The notes beneath the pieces are model-generated. The model was not told where the DNA came from and searched no databases. It saw only the letters and a list, made by a program, of their open reading frames with translations. From Methanosarcina sp. DH2 (GTDB lineage: Archaea; Halobacteriota; Methanosarcinia; Methanosarcinales; Methanosarcinaceae): a DNA stretch of 44,326 bases. Below, piece by piece: positions 9,911 through 18,232 of this stretch (its first letter is position 1; each line of letters opens with the position of its first letter). The stretch is from positions 243,175-287,500 of the forward strand of contig NZ_WJBI01000004.1 of the NCBI RefSeq assembly GCF_020804225.1, written 5' to 3'. A program made the translations under genes and the position numbers.

Positions 9911-11032
9911 ATGAATAAAGTCTCCATAGTTCCCTGCCCTGATTATTCTGAAACAAAAGAAGCAATAGCCAGGACTCTTGACCTGCTGGGCGGCATTGAA
10001 AATATAATTGAACCGGGAAACAGTGTACTTCTCAAACCCAATATTCTTTCGGCAAGCCCGCCGGAAACTGCCACAACTACCCATCCTTCCGTGGTAGCAG
10101 CAATGTGCGAATTTGTGCTCAGTGCAGGAGGAAAGCCAGTTGTCGGAGACGGAGCCGGAATCTCAAGACCTGGAGCTACAGCAACAGCCCTGAGGGCTTC
10201 AGGCATAGAAGAGGCTGCCCGAAAAGCCGGAGCAAGAGTTGTGAACTTTGAAACTGCAGGCTTTACCCTGGTAGAAGTCCCTGAGCCCCTTCAGTTCCGA
10301 AAACTATACATTGCAAACCCTGTCCTTGAAGCCGATGTTATAATATCCCTTCCGAAACTGAAAACCCATGAGCTTACATATTATACAGGCGCGGTCAAGA
10401 ACTTCTTTGGAGCCCTTCCTCTGAAGTGCCGAAAAGAGATACACCTTCTTGGAAAAAGAAACCTCTTTGGCGAAGCTGTTGCCGATGTATATTCTGTTGT
10501 CAGGCCCGGTTTTGCGGTCATGGACGGAGTTGTGGGTATGGAAGGAAACGGGCCTTCTCACGGAAAACCTGTAAATTCAGGAGTAATTCTGGCAAGCCGG
10601 GACTGTGTTTCCCTGGATATTGTTGCGGCAGAACTGATAGGCTTTGATCCTTTGAAAATTCCCACGACCGCAGGTGCTCTCAAGAAAGGTTTCGGAAACC
10701 AGTGCCCTGTCGTGGTCGGAACGCCGTTAAAAGAGGTCAAAAAGAAATTCAAACCATCAAGCGGCGGAGTCAGCACAGCCCCACCTTTTCTTACACGCAG
10801 TCTTGGCAAGTATTACACAATATATCCCCGGATCAATCAAAGAAAATGCACTCACTGCGGAGCTTGTTACAATAATTGTTCTCCGCAGGCTGTAGAACAA
10901 CTGGAAGACGGGAGTTTCAGGATCAACCAGGAGAAATGTATTTTATGCTACTGTTGCCGTGAACTCTGCCCAAGTAACGCAGTAGAAATTAAAAAATCGC
11001 TACTGGCAACTCTTCTGACAGCAAAAAAGTAA
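9911..11032 (+). CDS. DUF362 protein with C-terminal 2[4Fe-4S] ferredoxin domain
   Basis: The protein has 373 residues. Residues 1 to about 270 are the DUF362 domain ('SVLLKPNILSASPP', 'KPVVGDGAG', 'LPKLKTHELTYYTGAVKNFFG', 'VMDGVVGMEGNGPSHGKP'). A linker follows, then two cluster-binding motifs, 'CTHCGACYNNC-SP' and 'CILCYCCRELCPSN', each with the C-x2-C-x2-C-x3-C-P spacing of bacterial ferredoxins. The protein should carry two [4Fe-4S] clusters in the cytoplasm. The DUF362 reaction is not established. Such proteins are usually annotated as iron-sulfur or electron-transfer proteins and are common in methanogens. A cluster of purine-rich sequence but no clear ribosome binding site precedes the ATG. 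It ends facing the PRC-barrel cluster. Confidence 0.88.
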   Translation: MNKVSIVPCPDYSETKEAIARTLDLLGGIENIIEPGNSVLLKPNILSASPPETATTTHPSVVAAMCEFVLSAGGKPVVGDGAGISRPGATATALRASGIEEAARKAGARVVNFETAGFTLVEVPEPLQFRKLYIANPVLEADVIISLPKLKTHELTYYTGAVKNFFGALPLKCRKEIHLLGKRNLFGEAVADVYSVVRPGFAVMDGVVGMEGNGPSHGKPVNSGVILASRDCVSLDIVAAELIGFDPLKIPTTAGALKKGFGNQCPVVVGTPLKEVKKKFKPSSGGVSTAPPFLTRSLGKYYTIYPRINQRKCTHCGACYNNCSPQAVEQLEDGSFRINQEKCILCYCCRELCPSNAVEIKKSLLATLLTAKK

Positions 11033-11265
11033 TTTAGTTCGTAAAACGTGGCCAGTATATTTAAAAATTGGAGAAAGTTGAAAAAAGTTGAAAAAAAATA
11101 TTAAAAGGAAATTAAATAATTGAAAGTAAACTAAAAATTGAGAATAAGAACTTGAGTGCTTTCTTATCTGTTTGAAGCCGGCTTAAATAAGAACTTACAC
11201 TGTTACCAGAAATACAATATAGTTAAGGGAGACAGAATAATGCCTCCCTGATGTGCTAAATAAAA

Positions 11266-13806
11266 TTACTGGTATTTGTGTTCCCGCCTCTCTGCTACCA
11301 TGCGCTCTCTTTCTAGTCGTTCCCGCTTCTCTTTATCTGTCTCTGTCCTCTCCATCCTTTCTATTCGTTCTTTATCCTGCTGAGCCATTTTCTCTTCCGC
11401 AGTTTTTAGCTGTTCATGTTTCTCTCTTTCTGTCCGGGCCATTCTTTCTGGTTCTGTCTCAGCCTGCACCCCTGTCGAAATTTCTGCCTGCTCCACGACT
11501 ACTATCTGCCAGTAGGGCTGATATCCATAGTAAGTGTAGGTTCTGGAGAGTTCTTCACGGGTTAAAGGCCAGTTGCCCTTATCAAAGCCCTCTGCGTTTT
11601 CCAGGACATCCTTGGGAATATTAAGTACGAAAGCATGTTCGTGTACTCTCAATGAAAGGGACTGCCAGGGAATAGCAAACAGCTTATCGCTCATACCCAG
11701 GAATCCTCCAAATGAAAGTACAGCATATGCTACTCTTCCATCATGAAGGTCAATCATTAATTCTTCAATCTTCCCAAGATCCTCTCCAGCTGTATTGATA
11801 ACTTTGTCCCCTTTCATAGTGCCTGCTGACAAAAAGTCAGGACTTTCTCTGCTCGCCAGACCTTCTCTTCCGGATACTCTTTCTGATCCTATCTCTCCAG
11901 GCAATCCGGTTCGTTCGGTCACTTCTCTCTGCCAGTAAGGCTCGTATCCATAGTAAGTGTAGGTTCTGGAAAGCCACTCATGAGAAGTTACAGGCCAGTT
12001 ATCTTTATCAAAGCCCTCTGCCTTTTCAAGAGTTTCTTTAGGAATATCAAGCACGAAGGCATGATCATGAAGTTTCAGTCTAAGAGACTGCCAGGGAATA
12101 GCAAATAGTTTGTCTCCCATACCCAGGAATCCGCCAAAAGACAGTACTGCATATGCTATTCTTCCATCACGGAGGTCAATCATTAATTCTTCAATCTTCC
12201 CAAGATCCTCTCCAGATGTATTGACAACTTTATCCCCTTTTATCGTGGTTGCTGACAGAAAATCTGGGTTTTCTCTGCTTGCCATACCTCCCATCCGGGC
12301 CATCCTTGCCGATTCCGTCTCTTGCCACTTTTCTGCTTCCATACGCTCTCTTTCAAGCCGGGAAAGCCTTTCTTGCTCGGTCTCTACTTTCCTCTCAGCT
12401 TCCATACGCTCTCTTTCCAGCCGGGCAAGCCTCTCCTGTTCAGTCTCTACTTTCCTCTCAGCTTCCATACGCTCTCTTCCAAGCCCGGCAAGCTTCTCTT
12501 TCTCGGATTCTTCCCGTTTTTCAGCTTCCATACGCTCTCTTTCAAGCCGGGAAAGCTTCTCTTTCTCGACATCTTCTTGCCTTCCTACTCTTTCCCGTTC
12601 ACTTTCCAGCTGTGCCAGTCTCTCTCTCCGGGCCTCTTCCTGCATCTTTACTACATTCACCTCTTTTTCGAGCCTGGACACTTTTTCGGTCTCTTCTAGT
12701 CTAATGGCCTCCTGAAGCTCTTTCTCTAACCCTACCAGCTTCCCTCTCTCAATTTCCGCCTGCTTCTCTAATTCCATCTGCTCTCTTTCCAGCCTGGCCA
12801 ATCTCTCCCTCTCGGTTTCGGTCTGCCTCTCTCTCTGAATCCGTTGTTCTTCTAGATGGGATACCTTTTCTTCCTGTGTTTCTCTTAGCCCTTCAAGCCT
12901 TTCTCTTTCCATCCGGGCCTTTCTCTCTTCTTCAGTTCCTACCATTCCTGATTTTTCTCTTTCCAGCCGGGCCATTCTTTCTGCTTCTGTCTCACCCATG
13001 ATTCCTGTCGAAACTCCTGCCGCTGCCGCCGGTAGTGCCTGCCAGTAAGGCTCGTATCCATAGTAAGTGTAGGTTCTGGAGAGTTCCTCACGAGTTAAAG
13101 GCCAGTTGCCCTTATCAAAACCTTCTGCCTTATCAAAAGTTTCTTTAGGAATATTAAGTACGAAGGCGTGATCATGCACTCTCAAAGTAAGAGCCTGCCA
13201 GGGAATAGCAAACAATTTGCTACCTATACCCAGTATCCCACCATGTGAAAGTACAGCATATGCTACTTTTCCGTTTTCGAGATCAATCATTAATTCGTCA
13301 ATTTTCCCAACGTCATCTCCAGATGTATTGACAACTTTATCCCCTTTCATAGTGTCTGCTGACAAAAAGTCAGGATTTTCTCTGCTCGCCCGGGATACTC
13401 TTTTTGCTTCTGTCTCACCCCGTATTACAGTTTGTCCCGCCACTTCTGTCTGCCAGTAAGGCTGGTATCCATAATAAGTATAGTTTCTGGAAAGCCATTC
13501 ACGGCTGGTTACAGGCCAGTTATCCTTATCAAAGCCTTCTGCATTTTCAAGAGTTTCTTTAGGAACATCAAGTAAGAAGGCATGATCATGCAGTTTCAGT
13601 CTGAAAGCCTGCCAGGGAATAGCAAATAGTTTGTCCCCCATACCCAGGAATCCGCCAAAAGACAGTACTGCATATGCTATTCTTCCGTCATCGACGTCAA
13701 CCATTAATTCTTCAATCTTTCCAAGGTCCTCCCCAGCTGTATTGACGACCTTATCCCCTTTTATAGTGCTTGCTGATAAAAAATCTGGATTATTTTTATG
13801 TGCCAT
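11266..13806 (-). CDS. PRC-barrel / coiled-coil polyprotein
   Basis: The protein has 846 residues and four PRC-barrel domains in two types. Domains 1 (residues 6-119) and 3 (511-626) share 'KLHDHAF' and 'NWPVTS-x-EWLS'. Domains 2 (143-256) and 4 (653-767) share 'RVH-x-HAFVLNIPK' and 'NWPLTREELSRTYTYYGY'. Charged coiled coils follow each pair (about 272-505 and 783-846). The protein is thus two copies of an A-B-coil module. The first coil ends in four 21-residue repeats, which is three heptads each. There is no signal peptide or membrane span. PRC barrels bind partners in RNA maturation, photosystems and, in haloarchaea, FtsZ-associated division proteins. A cytoplasmic scaffold is a fair guess but unproven. 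GGGAG stands before the ATG at 13806. Repeat-rich length may vary between strains. Confidence 0.9.
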   Translation of the reverse strand: MAHKNNPDFLSASTIKGDKVVNTAGEDLGKIEELMVDVDDGRIAYAVLSFGGFLGMGDKLFAIPWQAFRLKLHDHAFLLDVPKETLENAEGFDKDNWPVTSREWLSRNYTYYGYQPYWQTEVAGQTVIRGETEAKRVSRASRENPDFLSADTMKGDKVVNTSGDDVGKIDELMIDLENGKVAYAVLSHGGILGIGSKLFAIPWQALTLRVHDHAFVLNIPKETFDKAEGFDKGNWPLTREELSRTYTYYGYEPYWQALPAAAAGVSTGIMGETEAERMARLEREKSGMVGTEEERKARMERERLEGLRETQEEKVSHLEEQRIQRERQTETERERLARLEREQMELEKQAEIERGKLVGLEKELQEAIRLEETEKVSRLEKEVNVVKMQEEARRERLAQLESERERVGRQEDVEKEKLSRLERERMEAEKREESEKEKLAGLGRERMEAERKVETEQERLARLERERMEAERKVETEQERLSRLERERMEAEKWQETESARMARMGGMASRENPDFLSATTIKGDKVVNTSGEDLGKIEELMIDLRDGRIAYAVLSFGGFLGMGDKLFAIPWQSLRLKLHDHAFVLDIPKETLEKAEGFDKDNWPVTSHEWLSRTYTYYGYEPYWQREVTERTGLPGEIGSERVSGREGLASRESPDFLSAGTMKGDKVINTAGEDLGKIEELMIDLHDGRVAYAVLSFGGFLGMSDKLFAIPWQSLSLRVHEHAFVLNIPKDVLENAEGFDKGNWPLTREELSRTYTYYGYQPYWQIVVVEQAEISTGVQAETEPERMARTEREKHEQLKTAEEKMAQQDKERIERMERTETDKEKRERLERERMVAERREHKYQ
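12304..12555 (-). repeat. Four 63-bp in-frame tandem repeats coding for coiled coil
   Basis: Each unit encodes 21 residues around 'LERERMEAE' (protein residues 418-501). The two middle units are nearly identical at the DNA level. Since 63 bp is three heptads, copy-number change would lengthen the coil without breaking frame or register. Confidence 0.85.
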
Positions 13807-13877
13807 AGTTCCAACTCCCTAAAGTAAGAAGATATCTTAAAGTCCGTGTTCCCCAGGACACAACTTCAAAACTAATC

Positions 13878-13935
13878 TCCTGATTAAGTTTATTCCAAAC
13901 CCTACATGCCAGTAAGGTTGACATCTGTATTTGCT
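13878..13935 (-). pseudogene. Remnant of a PRC-barrel gene 3' end
   Basis: On the minus strand one frame reads 'KYRCQPYWHV', which lines up with the C-terminal 'YYGYQPYWQTEV' of the neighbouring PRC domains, but no open domain precedes it. It sits between the two intact genes. The leader sequences of those genes (GGGAGTTGG and about 60 further bases) are also related. A third copy probably decayed here. Confidence 0.4.
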
Positions 13936-13952
13936 TGCTCAGCTACAAAGGC

Positions 13953-14345
13953 TTAAATGTTACCTGGTCGGTTTTCCAGTACTTCTGTCTGCCAGTAGGG
14001 CTGATATCCATAGTAGCTGTACATAGAGGAAAGCCATTCACGGCTGGTTACAGGCCAGTTATCCTTATCGAAGCCTTCTGCTTTTTCGAGAGTTTCTTTA
14101 GGAATATCAAGTACGAAGGCGTGTTCGTGCACTCTTAACGAAAGGGCATTCCATGGAATAGCAAATAACTTGTTGCCTAGACCCAGGAATCCACCAAAAG
14201 AGAGTACTGCATATGCTACTCTTCCATCACGAAGGTCAATCATTAATTCTTCAATCTTCCCAAGATCTTCTCCAGCTGTATTGATGACTTTATCTCCTTT
14301 TATAGTGCTTGCTGACAAAAATTCCGGATTATCTCTATGTACCAT
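13953..14345 (-). CDS. Single-domain PRC-barrel protein
   Basis: The protein has 130 residues. The ATG at 14345 is chosen because GGGAG lies eight bases upstream; an earlier in-frame ATG lies in the leader. It is one complete PRC-barrel ('NPEFLSASTIKGDKVINTAG', 'LSFGGFLGLGNKLFAIPW', 'GFDKDNWPVTSREWLSS', 'YYGYQPYWQ'), nearly identical to the domains of the 846-residue neighbour and without any coiled coil. It mixes features of both domain types: 'RVHEHAF' like type B and 'VTSREWLS' like type A. Its leader resembles that of the neighbour, which points to tandem gene duplication. It could cap or compete with the long protein in a shared assembly; that is inference. Confidence 0.9.
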   Translation of the reverse strand: MVHRDNPEFLSASTIKGDKVINTAGEDLGKIEELMIDLRDGRVAYAVLSFGGFLGLGNKLFAIPWNALSLRVHEHAFVLDIPKETLEKAEGFDKDNWPVTSREWLSSMYSYYGYQPYWQTEVLENRPGNI

Positions 14346-14912
14346 AATTCCAACTCCCTGAGGTAAAGAAATATATTTTAAAGTCCGCGTCCCCCAAGAC
14401 ATAACTTTAAAATCTCTCCCCCAATGATTATTATTTTTTTGATGTTACTTAAAACTACCGGAATCATTAAAAATAATATTTTATGTTACTAAGAGAGAAA
14501 GTTATGAATAAATTTTAGTAAGAAATTACAGAAAAGACTGATTTTTATTTAAGAGTTTTCTTTGAGCTCCAGAAATATCTGGCTGGCAAGCGGCATCAGA
14601 TATGTCGAAAATAACCTCCTTTGGTTTAATGTTTCCCTCAAACAAGCAAATTAAAAGGTTAAAGTCAGGGGCAAAATTATTAATCAAGCTTCAGGACTAA
14701 ACTTTTACATATTTCTAAAATATTCTCAAGAACACTTTAGAAAGATACATAAAAAAGGATGATAAATATAAAAAAATCCGGCAATTACATTATAACACTT
14801 TCTTTTTTATCTTTTTGCAAGATCTTTTAATCCAGAACGCCTAGAATATGTATTAAAAGAATCTTTTGCTTGGGAAAATACCCCTGTGCTCGTACATGAA
14901 GAAGGTGATGGG
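14346..14912. other. 567-bp gap, mostly AT-rich
   Basis: No firm gene. One minus-strand open frame (14526-14687) is listed separately. Words such as ATGTTACT recur near 14440 and 14485. The last 60 bases lead into the small zinc-finger gene. Confidence 0.4.
14526..14687 (-). CDS. Possible short ORF or gene remnant (53 aa)
   Basis: An open frame from TTG at 14687 has protein-like composition ('GNIKPKEVIFDISDAACQP' inside it) in an otherwise non-coding gap, but no ribosome binding site and no family I know. It may be the decayed end of a gene. Weak call. Confidence 0.25.
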   Translation of the reverse strand: MINNFAPDFNLLICLFEGNIKPKEVIFDISDAACQPDISGAQRKLLNKNQSFL

Positions 14913-15131
14913 ATGCTTTATACCTATAAAGATACAGAGTATGCTCCGGAAAAATGTTCTCTTTGCAACGGAACCGGGCATGCTGAAGGTGGAATCTGTG
15001 AAGCCTGTGGAGGACAGGGGAACGTGCTCGTTGCCCAGCCTGCAATAACATGTCCACTTTGCAGCGGATCCGGAAATCTGGAAAACGGAACCTGCAGAGC
15101 CTGTGGAGGGGGTGGCTGGGCTCTTCTCTAA
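14913..15131 (+). CDS. Small DnaJ-type zinc-finger protein (72 aa)
   Basis: Four C-x2-C-x-G-x-G motifs follow one another: 'CSLCNGTG', 'CEACGGQG', 'CPLCSGSG', 'CRACGGGG'. This is the DnaJ central zinc-binding module, here without J or substrate domains. The four motifs would bind two zinc ions. Free-standing modules of this sort act in thiol chemistry or protein contacts in other organisms; the role here is unknown. The ATG at 14913 is preferred since GGTG lies five bases before it. A GTG at 14886 would add nine residues. The gene is convergent with the HNH-like gene, with only 66 bases between them. Confidence 0.8.
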   Translation: MLYTYKDTEYAPEKCSLCNGTGHAEGGICEACGGQGNVLVAQPAITCPLCSGSGNLENGTCRACGGGGWALL

Positions 15132-15180
15132 GAAGGACTATACTTTCCGGGTCATATATTCATATAGTCAGAAAGTAAAA

Positions 15181-15214
15181 CTATGGCTCTTCAGTAACTA
15201 TGGCTCTTCAGTAA
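15181..15214. repeat. 17-bp tandem duplication across a stop codon
   Basis: CTATGGCTCTTCAGTAA occurs twice, back to back. The second copy holds the stop codon and last residues of the minus-strand gene ending at 15198; the first copy lies just beyond it. Confidence 0.9.
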
Positions 15215-15860
15215 CTGATTTATCAAAAGATTGCTCTGAATTCCCCGGAAAATTCTCTTTTTCCTTTTGCCTTTCCAGAACTTCGTTCTTTTTTATATCG
15301 GGCAGACAGTCAAAGCAGGTCTCATATCTTGGAGGCTTATACTTTTTTCTGCATACAGGGCAGAGTTCCATGCCTTTCAAGCTTGCAAAATGACAGCGCT
15401 TGCAGAGCACAATTGCATGCTCCAGAGACGAATATTCTTCCTCTGCTTTTCTGGTTTCTTCTTCAATTAGCTCTTCAATCCCGCTTTCTTCAAGCCATTC
15501 GTGATAAAGTCTTTTGAAGTTTCCTTCTCCTGCGTCTTCAACAAGCTCCTCGATGCGCTGTTCTTCAAGGTCAGTATGGTCAGGCTCGATTTTATGTATG
15601 GTCGAGGCTTTGTGCCAGGCAGGATGGCTTTTATGGCGGTGTTTACCGGTCAGGAAGTACTTGAATTTCTGGTACTTCTGTCTGTATACTTCCCTGAACC
15701 TGGCATAAGCGAGACTGTAAATCCCGGAACGGATCTCTGCCGGGGAAAAGGCTCCGGGAGTGTGGATACACAGGCAGTCAGAAGAGCCGCACCAGGCACA
15801 TGCCTTGCCTTTAATGAATTCAGCTCTTTTTTCTTTCCATTCCTTAGAGTTGCGTTTCAT
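15198..15860 (-). CDS. Cys/His-rich HNH-like protein
   Basis: The protein has 220 residues. A basic N-terminus runs into 'CAWCGSSDCLCIH', reminiscent of the first half of an HNH nuclease (C-x2-C...L-x-x-H). A helical, highly charged middle (about residues 90-145) separates it from 'LCKRCHFASLKGMELCPVC' and 'CFDCLP', two further C-x2-C pairs. The spacing C-x2-C / C-x2-C-H fits HNH-type zinc binding, but I cannot place the catalytic histidine and asparagine with confidence, so nuclease activity is only possible. The ATG at 15860 is chosen because a TATA box at 15886-15897 would start transcription after the upstream GTG. The C-terminal end lies in a 17-bp duplication. Confidence 0.7.
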   Translation of the reverse strand: MKRNSKEWKEKRAEFIKGKACAWCGSSDCLCIHTPGAFSPAEIRSGIYSLAYARFREVYRQKYQKFKYFLTGKHRHKSHPAWHKASTIHKIEPDHTDLEEQRIEELVEDAGEGNFKRLYHEWLEESGIEELIEEETRKAEEEYSSLEHAIVLCKRCHFASLKGMELCPVCRKKYKPPRYETCFDCLPDIKKNEVLERQKEKENFPGNSEQSFDKSVTEEP

Positions 15861-15885
15861 CGAGATACCTGTAGGACTTTTCACA

Positions 15886-15897
15886 ATAAAATATACT
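15886..15897 (-). promoter_or_regulatory. TATA box of the HNH-like gene
   Basis: TATATTTTA on the minus strand lies 25-35 bases before the ATG at 15860, predicting a very short leader. Confidence 0.5.
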
Positions 15898-15969
15898 TAA
15901 AACCGGAGATCTCATCTTCCTAATTTAAATTCTAATTTAAAGACATATTCGGATACACATATTCTGATT

Positions 15970-16812
15970 TTACTGCAGGTCATCGGAAGTTTTCTGAATA
16001 TCAGAGCTGGTATACGGGTAATACATTGAACATACATTCTCTGACCTTTTCATATAATATTCGAAGAGTTCTCTACCCCATACCAGGGCGCGGGGTTCAA
16101 AACTAAGAAGATACTGCCCTTCAAACCTTCCTTTCTTATTAAAAAATCCTAACAATAACGCTTTTTTCGAAATAGCGATAAGTGCAGGAATTTCAAGCGG
16201 TGTTCCTGCATGCATAAAAATAGAGGCATTTTCCTTCGCCAGGATCTTCTCTCCCGCATCACGAAAATCCATTGAAAACCTATCAAATGAATCTTTGCTA
16301 AGGATGAGCTGCATCTTAACGCCTTTTTTTACGAGCTCAAGGGAAAAAGAAGGAATCTGAGGATGAAAATAAGAAAAAAGGAGCATAACCTGTGAGGATC
16401 CGGCAAGATGATTAATCAGCTCAGGAAACAGATCAAATCCATGAGAAAGCCCAGGTTCGGTAAGCTGACTTACTTTAAGGTCACCGATCCGTTTTAATAA
16501 ATGAAAAGGAATAGAGTCCAGTTTCCTGTGGCTCCAGAAATAACTGTTGTCTTCAAATGTACTGGCCGCATCAAGTAAGGGTCTGGCTTTTTTGACTAAT
16601 ATATCACCTATTATAGAAAGATGATATACATTTTCTTTCTGAACAATTAGACCTTCTTCTTTTAATTTTTTGATCTGGGGAAGCATGGAAATTCTGGGGA
16701 CCTGAAGAAGATCAAGAATTTCATCAATGTTTCTGGGCCCTTCTGACAGCACTAACAGTAAATTTTTCCTTTTGTCGGAAAATAAAAGAAGATTAACAAG
16801 CTGCAGTTTCAT
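15970..16812 (-). CDS. Methanogen winged-helix regulator with DUF1724 domain
   Basis: The protein has 280 residues. Residues about 10-80 form a winged helix ('NIDEILDLLQVPRISMLPQIKKLKEEGLIV' in parts). The rest is the DUF1724 (FilR1-type) domain characteristic of methanogens, with 'LLFSYFHPQIPSF', 'GVKMQLILSKDSF' and 'LLGFFNKKGRFEGQYLLSFEPRALVWGRELFEYY' (quoted in parts). Family members in Methanosarcina include the Msr proteins that control methyltransferase genes. The target here is unknown, and no such genes lie in the window. The ATG at 16812 opens into an AT-rich divergent promoter region shared with the lipoprotein gene. Confidence 0.88.
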   Translation of the reverse strand: MKLQLVNLLLFSDKRKNLLLVLSEGPRNIDEILDLLQVPRISMLPQIKKLKEEGLIVQKENVYHLSIIGDILVKKARPLLDAASTFEDNSYFWSHRKLDSIPFHLLKRIGDLKVSQLTEPGLSHGFDLFPELINHLAGSSQVMLLFSYFHPQIPSFSLELVKKGVKMQLILSKDSFDRFSMDFRDAGEKILAKENASIFMHAGTPLEIPALIAISKKALLLGFFNKKGRFEGQYLLSFEPRALVWGRELFEYYMKRSENVCSMYYPYTSSDIQKTSDDLQ

Positions 16813-17158
16813 CTGGTTTGTGCCTTCTCACTTAAATCAGCATTTTTTAGGAAATGCAATAATATGAAGATTTCAAATAATTATAGTACTGATATAATCA
16901 TTAGTGTACAGATATAAATGTTATCTTGAATTTGGGGAATCCAAAAAATTAAGAAATTAAACCAGAAAAGAGGATAAATTAATTACAAATTATCATTAAT
17001 TAGCTCAAATCTTAACAAAAATACATATTTAAAAAAAATACAATATTAAAGGAAAGGTTTTATACTATAATTAAAGAAAAATTTTCAGTTAAAAATATCT
17101 TTAAGTCAGTTAAAAAGCATCCTTAGGTAGAACTTTGAGGGAAAGTAAGGAGGAGATT
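16813..17158. other. AT-rich divergent promoter region
   Basis: About 345 bases separate the DUF1724 regulator and the lipoprotein gene. Several TATA-like runs occur (for example near 17025-17055). The arrangement would allow the regulator to act on both sides. No ORF is seen. Confidence 0.45.
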
Positions 17159-18232
17159 TTGATTAACAAAACAATTTCTGTACTATTGATATTGTTATTA
17201 ACTTTTGTAGCCGGATGTACTGAAAAACAAACAGAAGAAATCTCAGAAAATGCAACCATAACCCACATGACATACGGAGCCTTCACACTCCCGGAGATGC
17301 AGTTGCAAGAGTTAACCGTAAACAGCACATCGGTTGTATTTACAACTTCGGATAATGAAGGAAGATTCATGAAAATACACGAAAAGCCTTTCAACGAAAG
17401 TGCTTTCAGAGATCTTATCAGCCTGTTTGAAGAAAACGAGTTTCTTCAGATGGAAGAGCGGTATGTTCCGCAGGAAGGGCAGCCTCTTGTTACAGATGTG
17501 GGAACACTCGAAATTAGCCTGATCGGGGAAACCCAAGAAAAAACCGTAACTGTGGACCCTTACTATTCAGAATATATGCCTGAAGGTCTCCAGGAAATCG
17601 ATTCTGCACTGGTTGAACTGAGGGCTTATGCCCTGTCTACCTCTCCGGAAGAAGCTGAAAGGATAGCCAGGGCCTGGATAGAAACCGCACCCACATACGG
17701 TTTTGATGGCTTTGACCTCGAGCTGGAAAGTCACGAGGTGCTTGAGACGTTCCCGGAGCAGCATATTTTAAATTATACATTTACAAGCAGGCACGGAGGC
17801 TATGGAAACCGGACAGACCAGATCGTAACCCAAGCCCTTACTCCTCACAGTATAGAAGTTACCGTTTTTGAGGGAGATGTGAGGTCTGCTGTAATCGATG
17901 GGGAGTGGGACGAAGTCTCCCAACAGCCCTTTGAACAGGAGTCTGAGAATACTGACAATGAGCCTGAGAACAACGGCAATACCACAGGAGCAGAAGGAAA
18001 TACTTTAGAAATGAAATACCGCATATCCGAAGATAAAACTCCCTGGGATCGGTGGTATGAAGAAGGGAACATCCAGTTTATTAAAGCCCCAACCCAGTCA
18101 GAGCTGATAACCGCTTATTATGGAACCGTGTACGGCATAGAGTTCTTCGACATACGAAGTGACGAGTTTTTTCACACCGCTAAGGTAAAAGAAAGTGATT
18201 CTGCACAGATGAAAGACCTCGGATGGACATAA
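17159..18232 (+). CDS. Secreted lipoprotein of unknown function
   Basis: The protein has 357 residues. It starts at TTG 17159, directly behind the Shine-Dalgarno GGAGGAG; the upstream TTG at 17135 would put that site inside the gene. The signal peptide is classical for a lipoprotein: 'MINKTISVLLILLLTFVAGC' with the lipobox ending in Cys. The mature part begins with a charged/Thr-rich linker, continues with a beta-rich domain (residues about 35-150) and 'EEAERIARAWIETAPTYGFDG', and then has an Asn/Glu-rich linker (about 250-275). It should be anchored on the outer face of the membrane. I recognise no enzyme motif. A strong stem-loop follows at 18323-18356. Confidence 0.85.
   Translation: MINKTISVLLILLLTFVAGCTEKQTEEISENATITHMTYGAFTLPEMQLQELTVNSTSVVFTTSDNEGRFMKIHEKPFNESAFRDLISLFEENEFLQMEERYVPQEGQPLVTDVGTLEISLIGETQEKTVTVDPYYSEYMPEGLQEIDSALVELRAYALSTSPEEAERIARAWIETAPTYGFDGFDLELESHEVLETFPEQHILNYTFTSRHGGYGNRTDQIVTQALTPHSIEVTVFEGDVRSAVIDGEWDEVSQQPFEQESENTDNEPENNGNTTGAEGNTLEMKYRISEDKTPWDRWYEEGNIQFIKAPTQSELITAYYGTVYGIEFFDIRSDEFFHTAKVKESDSAQMKDLGWT

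Noticed and set aside
12304-12555. Non-coding satellite
   Set aside because: The period is a multiple of three and in frame with the PRC polyprotein, so it is coding repeat.
12110-12715. Plus-strand Ser-rich repetitive ORFs
   Set aside because: Antisense images of the PRC polyprotein coil; the repeats are those of the real gene.
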